This document shows, piece by piece, positions 19,518 to 28,127 of a stretch of DNA of 64,000 bases. The stretch is from AWTP1-13 sp050248715. GTDB taxonomy: Bacteria > Pseudomonadota > Alphaproteobacteria > Rhizobiales > Hyphomicrobiaceae. The notes under the pieces were generated by a model that saw nothing but the letters and a program-made list of their open reading frames with translations, did not search any database and was not told the origin of the DNA. The stretch spans positions 248,001-312,000 of the forward strand of contig JBFWRV010000001.1 of NCBI GenBank assembly GCA_050248715.1, read 5' to 3'. Numbering within the stretch: the first letter of the stretch is position 1; each line of letters begins with the position of its first letter. The position numbers and the translations under genes are program-made.

Positions 19518-19880
19518 AGGAACCCTTTCCGTGACCGACAGGGGGATTTGCCCGAGTTGGCCTTGAGTCGTTGCGCAGGAATTCGCTGGATGGCCGGGCT
19601 TATAGCGCGGTCAGGGGATGCCATGCAACTGCCATGCCGCTCCTGCCTAAAATAGTTGCAATGCAGCAACGATTGAGCCAACACCCACCGTATATCCACC
19701 ATAAGTCGAGCTGGATCAGTCGGGGCGGACGGCGCAGGTGTGGCAACAAATCATCGCGATTCCCTCGATCTTTTCGGCAATGGCCGCGTTATCTGTACGG
19801 CGCAGACGGGCTTGTTGCGGCGCAAACTCTAGACGACTAGTTTTGCAGCGCGGCATGAACGCACAGAAGGCAAACGCGGA
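19518..19880. other. 363-bp divergent control region between trcR and maoC
   Basis: No gene is supported. The region must carry both promoters. Notable are a near-palindrome TTGCAATGCAGCAA at 19656-19669 in an AT-richer patch, and two GANTC sites (GAGTC 19565-19569, GATTC 19758-19762), the target of the alphaproteobacterial CcrM methylase, which is of interest because trcR is linked to the cell cycle. Five-base sites are common by chance, so this is weak. Confidence 0.5.
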
Positions 19881-20330
19881 ATGAACGTCTGCACCCGACA
19901 GGTCTACTACTTCGAGGATCTCGAAGTCGGAATGGAAGCCACCTTCGCCAAAACCGTGACCGAAGCCGACATCGTGGCGTTTGCCGAGGTCACCGGCGAC
20001 AAGAATCCCGTCCATATCGACGCCGCCTACGCAGCCCGGACGATCTTCAAGGAGCCGATTGCCCACGGCATGCTGACGGCCGGCTACATCTCTGCCGTGT
20101 TCGGGATGGAGCTGCCGGGTCCCGGCGCCATCTATGTGTCGCAAACCTTGAACTTCCGCGGACCCGTCAAGATTGGCGACCGCGTGGTTGCCAAGGTGCG
20201 GGTAATGGAGCTCTACCCGAACAAGAGACGCGCCCGCTTCGAGAGCATCTGCCTGGTCGACAGCAAGCCGGTGCTCGAAGGCGAGGCAGTCCTGATGGTG
20301 CCGACGCGGCCTACAACCAAGGCCGCCTGA
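19881..20330 (+). CDS. MaoC family (R)-specific enoyl-CoA hydratase
   Basis: 149-aa single hot-dog-domain hydratase. The R-hydratase catalytic pair is Asp40 and His45 in VTGDKNPVHID, followed by KEPIAHGML, which forms the rest of the active site. Length and motif match PhaJ-type enzymes converting trans-2-enoyl-CoA to (R)-3-hydroxyacyl-CoA for polyhydroxyalkanoate or side pathways. No other PHA gene is nearby. The ATG at 19881 lies right after the AAACGCGGA stretch; start reasonably sure. Confidence 0.9.
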   Translation: MNVCTRQVYYFEDLEVGMEATFAKTVTEADIVAFAEVTGDKNPVHIDAAYAARTIFKEPIAHGMLTAGYISAVFGMELPGPGAIYVSQTLNFRGPVKIGDRVVAKVRVMELYPNKRRARFESICLVDSKPVLEGEAVLMVPTRPTTKAA

Positions 20331-20507
20331 CAGCTCACGCCTTGCGCCTGAGGAACATTTGCGCATGCCGGCCGTGGTTCGACGAGCTCACCACGGTGCA
20401 GCGACATCGGTCTGCGGGACGTGCGTTCACCCTGGGTCCGGGGGGCGTCCTCGTCCTGAACCCCGCGCGCGCCCTCGTCCAGAGCTGTGGAAGGACGGGC
20501 CACCGAC
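20331..20507. other. gap with CCGTGGT/ACCACGG palindrome
   Basis: Between maoC and rsmD lies a palindrome with arms CCGTGGT and ACCACGG (about 20373-20396) around TCGACGAGCTC, a type of dispersed repeat seen in alphaproteobacterial gaps. The rest shows no ORF with family features. Confidence 0.5.
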
Positions 20508-21080
20508 ATGAGGATCGTGGGCGGCCAGTTTCGCGGCCGGGCTCTGGCCGCACCGAGCGATGACCGCACGAGGCCCACGTCCGATCGCGTGCGCGAGGCA
20601 GTGTTCAACATTCTCTCGCACGGCATCCCTGACTTCGATGTCGCTGGCGTCAAGGTGATCGACCTATTCGCAGGCACGGGCGCTCTGGGTCTTGAAGCGC
20701 TATCGCGTGGAGCCGCTTTCTGCCTGTTCGTGGAGGAGGACGCCGAGGCGCGTGCGCTCATCCGGCGCAACGTGGAGGCGTTCGGGCTTACGGGCGCCAC
20801 GAAGATCTTCCGCCGCGACGCGACGGAGCTGGGTCCCGCGGGCCGCAACAGCGGCTTCGCGCTGGCGCTGCTCGATCCGCCCTACGGCCAGGGCCTCGGC
20901 GAGCGGGCACTTGCGTCCGCCGTTGCCGGCGGCTGGCTTCTCGAGGGTTGCCTCGCCGTGCTGGAGGAACGCAATGGCGTCGAGGTAGCTTTGCCCTCCG
21001 GCTTCGATCTCATCGACCGCCGCACCTGGGGCGACACGCAGGTGGTGTTTGCCCGGCTCGCTGCTGCCGGCCGTTCCTGA
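20508..21080 (+). CDS. rsmD: 16S rRNA (guanine(966)-N(2))-methyltransferase RsmD
   Basis: 190-aa class I SAM methyltransferase that modifies G966 of 16S rRNA. It opens with the RsmD hallmark MRIVGGQFRGRAL and RPTSDRVREAVFNIL, has the SAM site VIDLFAGTGALGLEALSRGA in reduced form and the catalytic LLDPPYGQ. The ATG at 20508 is preferred over 20487 because the family begins exactly there. The next gene starts 10 bp after the stop. Confidence 0.95.
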   Translation: MRIVGGQFRGRALAAPSDDRTRPTSDRVREAVFNILSHGIPDFDVAGVKVIDLFAGTGALGLEALSRGAAFCLFVEEDAEARALIRRNVEAFGLTGATKIFRRDATELGPAGRNSGFALALLDPPYGQGLGERALASAVAGGWLLEGCLAVLEERNGVEVALPSGFDLIDRRTWGDTQVVFARLAAAGRS

Positions 21081-21090
21081 GGACCGCGCC

Positions 21091-22059
21091 GTGACCCAGG
21101 CCAACCCCGCGCACCCCGCACGCTATCCCGTCAGCGGCTGGATCGAGGCCGCACTATTTGTGCTGGCAATTTCGGTCTTGGGCATCCTGTATGTGATCGG
21201 GCAGCGTATCGGCGCGCACCCGACGGCACTCGTGCTCTACGGCACGACCGTTTCGGCATTGGCTCTGCTCGCCGTGACGGGATTGGGGGCGGATGCGCGA
21301 CGCATCGCCTTCGCGCCGGAGAGCTGGCTGGTCGGTTTTGGCAGTGTATCAATCGAGATCGCCTACTACGCGCTGCTCGCACATGTCTCGCCCGCCCTCG
21401 GCAGCCTGCTCATGCGGCTCGCCATCCCCCTATCCTTCTTGATCGGCTGGCTGCTGTTCGCGCGCCGGCCGCAGCGTCTGGCGATCGCCGGCTCGGCCGT
21501 GGTGCTGGTCGCGCTCATACCGCTGGCAGTAACGATCGACGCCGAGCATCGCACCGGGGCAATCATCGCGCTGGCGGCGGGAATCGCGGTCTCCAATCTG
21601 CGCAACTTCGCCGCCGAATTTCATCCCTGGAACCGTGGCGCGACCGGCGTGCGGGAGAAGATGCGAGTTACGGGCCTTGTGGTGCTGGTGACCTCGGTGG
21701 CGAGCCTGGCGCTCGCGAGCACGCTCGCCCTGATGATTGCCGCGGGATGGCTACCGCCGACGCCGATGGTGCCCACGCTCACCGAGATGCTGCATTGGCC
21801 GACGATCCTGCTCGGCGCAGTGCTGGTCGCGGCGGTGCTGACGGCGATGGCCGTGCTGAGCTTTTCGTCCGTGGTCAAGATCACTTCGGAAAACTTCGTG
21901 GCGATGAGCGCGTTCATTCCGGCGGTCACGCTGCTGGTGCAGATCGCGGCCAGCGCTGTCGGCCTGATACCCGTGTATACGCTCGATGCTAGCCTGCTGC
22001 CGGGGATGGCCATCGTGATCGGCGGTGTGCTGCTGATCCTATACGCCGCGCGCAGATAG
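21091..22059 (+). CDS. DMT-superfamily (EamA-like) membrane transporter
   Basis: 322-aa integral membrane protein with about ten hydrophobic helices in two halves, as in drug/metabolite transporters, e.g. AALFVLAISVLGILYVIG near residue 20 and GMAIVIGGVLLILYAARR at the end. GTG at 21091 with TGAGGACC upstream is the likely start; an earlier ATG would overlap rsmD. It probably shares the rsmD transcript. The substrate cannot be inferred. Assignment to EamA proper is tentative because the conserved EamA motifs are weak. Confidence 0.72.
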   Translation: MTQANPAHPARYPVSGWIEAALFVLAISVLGILYVIGQRIGAHPTALVLYGTTVSALALLAVTGLGADARRIAFAPESWLVGFGSVSIEIAYYALLAHVSPALGSLLMRLAIPLSFLIGWLLFARRPQRLAIAGSAVVLVALIPLAVTIDAEHRTGAIIALAAGIAVSNLRNFAAEFHPWNRGATGVREKMRVTGLVVLVTSVASLALASTLALMIAAGWLPPTPMVPTLTEMLHWPTILLGAVLVAAVLTAMAVLSFSSVVKITSENFVAMSAFIPAVTLLVQIAASAVGLIPVYTLDASLLPGMAIVIGGVLLILYAARR

Positions 22060-22250
22060 AGACCTCGATGCGTGACCTCGCAGAGGAAGCTCCTGTCGCA
22101 AAGTACGCGACGAGCTGATTGATCCAGCGCAGGATCTGAGGGCTCGCCGGGAAAATTGCGCGGAAGTAGCGGTTGCGGCCCGAACTGCCGTAAGCTCGAT
22201 GGCGCACGGCGGCGGGGGGACCCCGCCCCGACACGGGCGAGGACGCGAGC
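22060..22250. other. 191-bp gap before the FAD oxidoreductase
   Basis: No supported gene on either strand. A 91-codon minus-strand frame crosses it but starts in the end of the transporter gene and has no family features. The FAD gene's ribosome site (GAGGACGCGAGC) lies at its right end. Confidence 0.5.
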
Positions 22251-23777
22251 ATGGCCAACGACAAGCAGGGTGGGGGCGAGGGGCGGCCCCTCTACACGTC
22301 GGAGATATTCAAGGACGGCCCGAAGGCCGTCGGCAACTATTCGAGCAGCATCGGTGCCGAGCAGGGCCTGGAGGTCTTCGGCGGCAGCGGCAGGACGGGC
22401 AAGCGGCAGCGTCCCGCGAAGTCCTATCTGGAGCCGGCCCGCGAGATCCCCGTGTACGCCGAGACGGATGTTCTCGTCGTGGGCGGCGGACCGGCCGGGA
22501 CCGCGGCGGCCATAGCTGCTGCGCGCCTGGGCGCCGACGTGCTGCTGGTCGAGCGCTACAACCACCTGGGCGGCCTTTCGACCGGCGGCCTCGTCATCTG
22601 GATCGACCGGATGTCGGACTGGTCGGGCAAGCACATCATCCGCGGCATTGCGGGCGACCTGATGGATCGCCTGCCGAAGGGGGCCGTGCAGGGCCCCAAG
22701 CGCGTCGACTGGGGCTCCAAGGACGCGGCCACGGCTGCCTACTGGGCGCAGCGGACGGCAGCGTTCCACGGCATCGTCACCTGGTCGCCGACCGTCGATC
22801 CGGAAGCGCTCAAGACGCTCTCCTTACAGATGGTCGCTGACGCCAAGGTGCGGCTGCTGCTTCATGCCTGGGCCACGCACCCGATCCTGGAGGGCAACGT
22901 CGTCAAGGGAGCGATCTTCGAGAGCAAGGAGGGCCGGCACGCCATCTTCGCCAAGACCGTGATCGACACGACGGGCGATGCCGACCTGATAGCCCGAACG
23001 CAGGCATCGTTGGAATCCGACATCGACGAAAGCGACATCCATCACTGCATCAACACTGCCTTCCTGCTCGGCGGCGTCGACATGGAACGGTGGCTGGCTT
23101 TCCGCAAGTCGGAGCCGGAGGCGTTCTCCCAGTTCATGGCGCACGGGCGCGCCAGGCTCAAATTCTTCGAGAAGCCGTTCGTCTCGTGGCGCAGCGACAT
23201 CGCCCTGTTCATGGGCCCGCGTCTCTCCGGCTACAGCGCCGTCGATGTGGACGATCTGACGGCGGTGGAGCTGCGCTCCCGTCAGCTCGCCAACGGCCAT
23301 CTTGAGGTCTACCGGGCCCAGGCGCCGGGCTTTGCCAACGCGTTCCTCATGCTGGGCGCGCCGCAGATCGGCGTGCGCCACAGCCGACGCCTCAACGGCG
23401 TGCGCAAGGTCACGCGCCAGCAATGGGACAGCGGGCTGGTCTGGGACGACGAGATCGGCGTATCGACGTCGCTGTCGCCCAAGTTTCCCAACATCTCCGT
23501 GCCCTACGGGGCGCTGGTTCCGGCCGAGCTCGACAACATCCTGGGCGCCGGCCGGCATGTGGCCTGCGATGCCAGCTCGCACACTTTCCTGCGCGAGATT
23601 CCGCAATGCTGGCTCACGGGTCAGGCGGCCGGCATCGCGGCGGCGTTGGCAGCGGCCTCTGGCAAGGCACCTCGCGACGTGGCAGTGAGCGCCATCCAGC
23701 AGGAGCTGCTACGGCAGGGCGCCTATTTGTCTCCCGCCGTGACGGATGCCATGCGGCCGGCATCGGCGGCCGAGTGA
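22251..23777 (+). CDS. FAD-dependent oxidoreductase
   Basis: 508-aa flavoprotein of the FAD_oxidored type. About 75 N-terminal residues precede the dinucleotide-binding motif VLVVGGGPAGTAAAIAAARLG, then VERYNHLGGLSTGGLV, which is typical of the group. DTTGDADLI and a C-terminal GRHVACDASSHTFLREIPQC with GQAAGIAAALAA complete the FAD site. It is cotranscribed with the carboxyltransferase 40 bp downstream. Substrate unknown; the pairing suggests a CoA-thioester or carboxylic-acid pathway. Confidence 0.88.
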   Translation: MANDKQGGGEGRPLYTSEIFKDGPKAVGNYSSSIGAEQGLEVFGGSGRTGKRQRPAKSYLEPAREIPVYAETDVLVVGGGPAGTAAAIAAARLGADVLLVERYNHLGGLSTGGLVIWIDRMSDWSGKHIIRGIAGDLMDRLPKGAVQGPKRVDWGSKDAATAAYWAQRTAAFHGIVTWSPTVDPEALKTLSLQMVADAKVRLLLHAWATHPILEGNVVKGAIFESKEGRHAIFAKTVIDTTGDADLIARTQASLESDIDESDIHHCINTAFLLGGVDMERWLAFRKSEPEAFSQFMAHGRARLKFFEKPFVSWRSDIALFMGPRLSGYSAVDVDDLTAVELRSRQLANGHLEVYRAQAPGFANAFLMLGAPQIGVRHSRRLNGVRKVTRQQWDSGLVWDDEIGVSTSLSPKFPNISVPYGALVPAELDNILGAGRHVACDASSHTFLREIPQCWLTGQAAGIAAALAAASGKAPRDVAVSAIQQELLRQGAYLSPAVTDAMRPASAAE

Positions 23778-23817
23778 TCAAGGTCGGCACTCTGCAACAC
23801 CATCTGAGGACTGAAGC

Positions 23818-25380
23818 ATGAGCTGGCAACCCGAGCTCGACGAACTGAGGGCGCGTGAGCGCATGGCGCGCGAAATGGGCGGGACCGACAAGGTCGAACG
23901 CCAACACGCGGGCGGCAGGCTCACCGTACGCGAGCGGATCGATGGGCTGGTCGACAAGGGCAGTTTCCACGAGGTCGGCGCGATCGCCGGCAAGGCCGAG
24001 TACGACGCGAGCGGCAAGCTCACGGCTTTGATGCCCGCCAACTGCGTCATGGGCCGCGCCAGCATCGATGGCCGGCCCATCATCGTCCTGGGCGACGACT
24101 TTACCGTGCGCGGCGGTTCGGCCGACGCGACCATCCCGATGAAACCGACGCACGCCGAGCGCATGGCCAACGAGCTGCGGCTGCCCGTCATCCGCATCAT
24201 CGAAGGGTCAGGCGGCGGCGGCTCGGTCAAGACTATCGAGACGACGGGCCGTTCCAACCTGCCTGGCCAGCTTGGCATCTCGCAGTTCCACTACCAGCTC
24301 ATCGTTGACAACCTCGGCACCGTGCCCGTCGTAGCGCTGGGGCTCGGCTCGGTCGCTGGTCTCGGCGCCGCGCGGCTCGCTGCCAGCCACTACTCGATCA
24401 TGACCAAGTCGACGTCCGCCATGTTCGTGGCGGGCCCCCCTGTTGTCGCCGGCATCGGCCAGAACCTGGATAAGCAGGAGCTCGGTGGCTGGGACGTGCA
24501 ATGCAGGGCGGGCGCCGTCGACCACGCGGTGGAAACGGAAGAGGAAGCGTTCCAGTGCGCGCGCCGGTTCCTCTCCTATCTCCCGTCGTCGATCTATAGC
24601 GTTTCGGCGCGCGGCGAGCGCAGCGATCCGATCGACCGGCGCGAGGAGATGCTGTTCTCCGTCATTCCGCGCGACCGCAAGAAGGTCTACCGGATGCGGC
24701 AGATCATCGATGCCGTGGTCGACAAGGGGTCCTTCTTCGAGATGGGACAGATGTTCGGCCGGCCGATGATCACGGGGCTCGCGCGACTCGACGGGCTGCC
24801 GGTGGCGGTGCTGGCCAGCGACCCCTACCACTACGGCGGCGCCTGGACGGCAGACGCCTGCGCCAAGGTCGTGCGATTCGTCGACATGGCCGAGACCTTC
24901 CATCTGCCGGTCGTCTACTTGTGCGACTGCCCGGGCTTCCTGATCGGGCTCCAGGCGGAGAAGTCGGCAACGATCCGCCACGGCGTGCGAGCGATGGCGG
25001 CAATCAACCAGTCCAGCGTGCCGTGGTGCACCGTGATCGTGCGCAACTCGTTCGGCGTTGCCGGCGCCCTGCACGTGCCATCCGGCCGGCTCTCGATCCG
25101 CTATGCGTGGTTGTCGGGCTGGTGGGGCTCGCTGCCGCTCGAGGGCGGCATCGAGGCCGCTTATCGCGCCGAGATCGACGCGGCGACCGATCCCAAGGCG
25201 AAGCTCGCCGAGATCGAGGCGCGGCTCAACGCGCTGCGCTCGCCGTTCCGCACGGCCGAGACATTCTGGGTTGAGGAGATCATCGATCCACGCGATACGC
25301 GCAGGCTGCTGTGCGAGTTCGCCAACCTCGCGGAGCCCCTGCGCACGCCCGGCCCGCGCACCTTCGCCATGCGGCCGTAA
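23818..25380 (+). CDS. acyl-CoA carboxylase carboxyltransferase subunit family
   Basis: 520-aa carboxyltransferase (two crotonase-fold halves) like PccB/AccD5/MmdA. It has GGRLTVRERIDGLVDKGSF near the N-terminus, RIIEGSGGGGSVKTIE and, in the second half, LCDCPGFLIGLQAEK and NSFGVAGALHVPSG. Length is normal. No biotin carboxylase, BCCP or decarboxylase membrane subunit is encoded in this window, so its partner is elsewhere. The start ATG at 23818 follows an acceptable GAGG site. Confidence 0.88.
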   Translation: MSWQPELDELRARERMAREMGGTDKVERQHAGGRLTVRERIDGLVDKGSFHEVGAIAGKAEYDASGKLTALMPANCVMGRASIDGRPIIVLGDDFTVRGGSADATIPMKPTHAERMANELRLPVIRIIEGSGGGGSVKTIETTGRSNLPGQLGISQFHYQLIVDNLGTVPVVALGLGSVAGLGAARLAASHYSIMTKSTSAMFVAGPPVVAGIGQNLDKQELGGWDVQCRAGAVDHAVETEEEAFQCARRFLSYLPSSIYSVSARGERSDPIDRREEMLFSVIPRDRKKVYRMRQIIDAVVDKGSFFEMGQMFGRPMITGLARLDGLPVAVLASDPYHYGGAWTADACAKVVRFVDMAETFHLPVVYLCDCPGFLIGLQAEKSATIRHGVRAMAAINQSSVPWCTVIVRNSFGVAGALHVPSGRLSIRYAWLSGWWGSLPLEGGIEAAYRAEIDAATDPKAKLAEIEARLNALRSPFRTAETFWVEEIIDPRDTRRLLCEFANLAEPLRTPGPRTFAMRP

Positions 25381-25398
25381 GCCGCTCGCTCGACCGGT

Positions 25399-25484
25399 TC
25401 CCCTCCCCTTGACGGGGAGGGATGAGGGGTGAAGTCCCACCCGTGACTTTGGCCCCCCGCCCCTTCCCCGCAAGGGGAGGGATT
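25399..25484. repeat. bipartite CCCTCCCC palindromic element
   Basis: Two hairpins in inverted order: CCTCCCC-TTGAC-GGGGAGG (25402-25420) and CCTTCCCC-GCAA-GGGGAGG (25462-25480), joined by a spacer. The whole forms a larger palindrome. It lies between the convergent carboxyltransferase and sitD genes and may stop transcription both ways. Same family as the elements in uvrB and near chaC and ugpA. Confidence 0.85.
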
Positions 25485-25492
25485 ACTCGCGC

Positions 25493-26341
25493 TCACCCGG
25501 CCGCTTCTCTCCGACGCAGCAGGCCGCTCGAGGGGGCGAAGAGGAACGCGGCGAGGAACACGGCCATCTGGACCAGGACGATGCAAGGGCCGGTGGCGCC
25601 GTCGATGTGGAAGCTGACGAGCGTGCCGACGACGGAGGAGCCGACGGCAACGGCAACGGCCACGACCAGCATGCGCTCGAAGCGGTTGGTCAGCAGGTAG
25701 GCGATGGCACCGGGCGCCACGAGCATCGCTACCACCAGGATGATGCCGACGGCCTTCAGCGAGGCGACGATGGTCAAGGAAAGGAGCACGAGCAGGCCGT
25801 AGTGCAGAAGGCGCACCGGGAGGCCGATGGCGCGCGCATGCTGGGGGTCGAAGCAATAGAGCAGCAGATCGCGGCGCTTGACGACCACGGCCAGAAGAAC
25901 GCCGCCGGCCACAATACCGGTCTCGAGGAGATCGCCCGCGGTCACGCCAAGCATGTTGCCGAACAGGATGTGGTTGAGGTGCTGGTCGGTCTCGACCTTG
26001 GTGAAGAGCACGAGACCGAAGCCGAACATGCCGGAGAACACGATGCCCATCACCGTATCCTCCTTCACCCGGCTGCTCTCCTTGAGATAGCCGGTGGCCG
26101 CCGCGCAGCCGAGCCCGGCGGCGAAGGCTCCAACGGCCAGCGGCAGGCCCAGCATATAGGCGATGACGATGCCCGGCAGCACTGCGTGCGAGACGGCATC
26201 ACCCATCAGCGACCAGCCCTTGAGCACAAGGTAGCAGGAGAGCACGGCGCATACGGCGCCCACGAAGATCGCCACCACGAGAGCGCGCTGCATGAAGCCG
26301 TAACTCAGGGGCGTCGTGAAGAAGCCGATGATGGCACTCAT
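25493..26341 (-). CDS. sitD: manganese/iron ABC transporter permease, SitD type
   Basis: 282-aa metal ABC permease (ABC-3 family) with about eight hydrophobic helices; MSAIIGFFTTPLSYGFMQRA at the start, LKGWSLMGDAVSHAVLPG in the conserved cytoplasmic/helix-2 region. The start codon overlaps the sitC stop as ATGA. A longer frame runs through sitC but is not real. Last gene of the six-gene operon controlled from near 30660. Confidence 0.9.
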   Translation of the reverse strand: MSAIIGFFTTPLSYGFMQRALVVAIFVGAVCAVLSCYLVLKGWSLMGDAVSHAVLPGIVIAYMLGLPLAVGAFAAGLGCAAATGYLKESSRVKEDTVMGIVFSGMFGFGLVLFTKVETDQHLNHILFGNMLGVTAGDLLETGIVAGGVLLAVVVKRRDLLLYCFDPQHARAIGLPVRLLHYGLLVLLSLTIVASLKAVGIILVVAMLVAPGAIAYLLTNRFERMLVVAVAVAVGSSVVGTLVSFHIDGATGPCIVLVQMAVFLAAFLFAPSSGLLRRREAAG

Positions 26342-27192
26342 GACCCGCTCCCGAGCGCGGCCGCCTTGCGGCGGGCGGCCAGTACGCCATGCTTGGGGGC
26401 GAGGTAGAAGGCGGCGAGGAAGATGAGCGTCTGCAGCGTCACGATCACGCCGCCGGTGGCGCCGTCGAGGAAGTAGCTCAGATACGCGCCGACGAAGCTC
26501 GTGAACGTGCCGATGGCAACAGCGATGACGAGGAGGCGCGGGAAGCGGTCGGTCAGCAGGTAGGCCGTGGCACCGGGCGTGACCACCATGGCGATGACGA
26601 GGCAGGCACCAACGGTCTGCAGCGCCGCCACGACGGCGGCCGAGAGCAGCGTGAAGAACAGGATTTTGAGCCAGCCCGAATTGAGGCCGACGGAGCGGGC
26701 GTGACCCTCGTCGAAGAACACGACCATCAGGTCCTTCCACTTGACGAGAAGGATCGCGAGGGTCACGGCGCTGATGATGACGACCTGCAGGGCATCCTCG
26801 TCGGAGATGCCGAGGATGTTGCCGAGCACGATCGACTGCACATTGACGGCGGTCGGATTGATGGAGACCAGCAGCAGGCCGGCGGCAAAGAAGGACGTGA
26901 ACACGAGGCCGATGATGGCGTCCTCGCGCAGCCGCGTCTGGCTGCGCACGAATGCCATCCCAAGCGCAGCGAGAAGGCCGGCGGCGAAGGCGCCGGCGGC
27001 GTAGGGCAGCTTCAGGAGATAGGCGCCGGCGACGCCCGGCACGATGGAATGGCCGAGCGCGTCGCCCATCAGCGACCAACCCTTGAGCATGAGGAAGGCG
27101 GAAAGGAAGGCACAGGTGCCGCCGACCAGCGCCGACACCCACATGGCCTTGAGCATGTAGTCGTAGCCGAACGGGACCAGCAGCTCGCTCAT
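26338..27192 (-). CDS. sitC: manganese/iron ABC transporter permease, SitC type
   Basis: 284-aa ABC-3 permease, paralogous to sitD: both share the LKGWSLMGDA and HARxxGL segments. Opens MSELLVPFGYDYMLKAMWVS. Overlaps sitB upstream and sitD downstream by four bases each, so translation of the three is coupled. Two different permeases imply a heterodimeric channel, as in SitABCD/YfeABCD. Confidence 0.9.
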   Translation of the reverse strand: MSELLVPFGYDYMLKAMWVSALVGGTCAFLSAFLMLKGWSLMGDALGHSIVPGVAGAYLLKLPYAAGAFAAGLLAALGMAFVRSQTRLREDAIIGLVFTSFFAAGLLLVSINPTAVNVQSIVLGNILGISDEDALQVVIISAVTLAILLVKWKDLMVVFFDEGHARSVGLNSGWLKILFFTLLSAAVVAALQTVGACLVIAMVVTPGATAYLLTDRFPRLLVIAVAIGTFTSFVGAYLSYFLDGATGGVIVTLQTLIFLAAFYLAPKHGVLAARRKAAALGSGS

Positions 27193-28127
27193 GATGGCTG
27201 ATCCTTCCCGCCTCCATCGCTGCTTCCACCCGTGGGGCCCTCGGAGGGCTTGCCATCGCCGTAGAACACGACAGGGCGCTCGTCGTCGGTCAGCACGGTC
27301 ACGCTACGCGTGTCGTCATCGGCGTGCAGCGCGGAGCCCTCGAGCCGGAAATGTCGCAGCACACCGCCGAACGCCCGCTCGAGGTTCTGCTGCGTGAAGG
27401 TGGTCGCAGTCGGCCCTGCCGCGATGACCGTGCGCAGCACCAGCACGACCTGATCGCAAAAGTCGGGAATGCTGCCGAGGTTGTGGGTCGAGACCAGGAT
27501 CAGGTGACCTTGTGCCTTGAGCTCGCGCAAGAGATCTACGATGGCTGCCTCGGTCTTCACGTCGACCCCCGTGAAGGGCTCGTCAAGCAGCATGATCAGG
27601 CCTTCCTGGGCCAGGGCCCTGGCCAGGAACACGCGCTTTCTCTGGCCGCCCGACAGCTCGCCGATCTGGCGCTTGCGGAAGGCCGTCATGCCGACGCGCT
27701 CCAGCGCCTCGTCGGCCTTGCGGCGGTCGGACGCGGAGGGGATGCGCATGAATCCCATGTGGCCGTAGCGGCCCATCATGACGACGTCGTCGACGAGAAC
27801 GGGGAAATTCCAGTCGACCTCCTCGGCCTGCGGCACATAGGCGACGAGGTTGCGCTTCTGCGCCTGGCGCGGGGAGACGCCGGCAATGCGGATCTGCCCG
27901 GCGGCGGGTGCAAGGAAGCCCATGATGGCCTTGAACAGCGTCGACTTGCCGGAGCCGTTCACGCCGACGAGGCCGCAGATGGTCGAGGGGCCCAGCGCAA
28001 AGGAGGCATCGCGCAGCGCCGTGTTGCCGTTGGGATAGGTCACGGCCACGCCTTCGACCGACAACGACGCAAGCAGGCCGCGCGAGGAGACCTCCCCTGC
28101 TCCGTCTCGCGGCCTCACCAGCTGCAT
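27189..28127 (-). CDS. sitB: manganese/iron ABC transporter ATPase, SitB type
   Basis: 312-aa ATPase: Walker A GVNGSGKS, Q-loop YVPQAEEVDW (the EEVDW wording is typical of Mn/Fe importers), signature LSGGQRKR, Walker B LIMLLDEPFTGVD, switch His LVSTHNL. The C-terminal about 60 residues, rich in Asp and Gly, exceed the usual length. An alternative GTG one codon earlier (28130) overlaps the sitA stop; either start keeps the coupling TGATG. Confidence 0.92.
   Translation of the reverse strand: MQLVRPRDGAGEVSSRGLLASLSVEGVAVTYPNGNTALRDASFALGPSTICGLVGVNGSGKSTLFKAIMGFLAPAAGQIRIAGVSPRQAQKRNLVAYVPQAEEVDWNFPVLVDDVVMMGRYGHMGFMRIPSASDRRKADEALERVGMTAFRKRQIGELSGGQRKRVFLARALAQEGLIMLLDEPFTGVDVKTEAAIVDLLRELKAQGHLILVSTHNLGSIPDFCDQVVLVLRTVIAAGPTATTFTQQNLERAFGGVLRHFRLEGSALHADDDTRSVTVLTDDERPVVFYGDGKPSEGPTGGSSDGGGKDQPS

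Noticed and set aside
20373..20396. CCGTGGT/ACCACGG palindrome read as an operator
   Set aside because: It matches dispersed repeats of this type in alphaproteobacterial gaps and has no promoter nearby.
21989..22264. 91-codon minus-strand ORF between the DMT transporter and the FAD gene
   Set aside because: No ribosome site, no recognisable domain, and most of it lies opposite the two real genes.
26199..27256. Single 587-aa frame covering sitC and sitD
   Set aside because: The long frame is a chance read-through of sitC in the wrong frame; the true starts are set by ATGA overlaps and permease helices.
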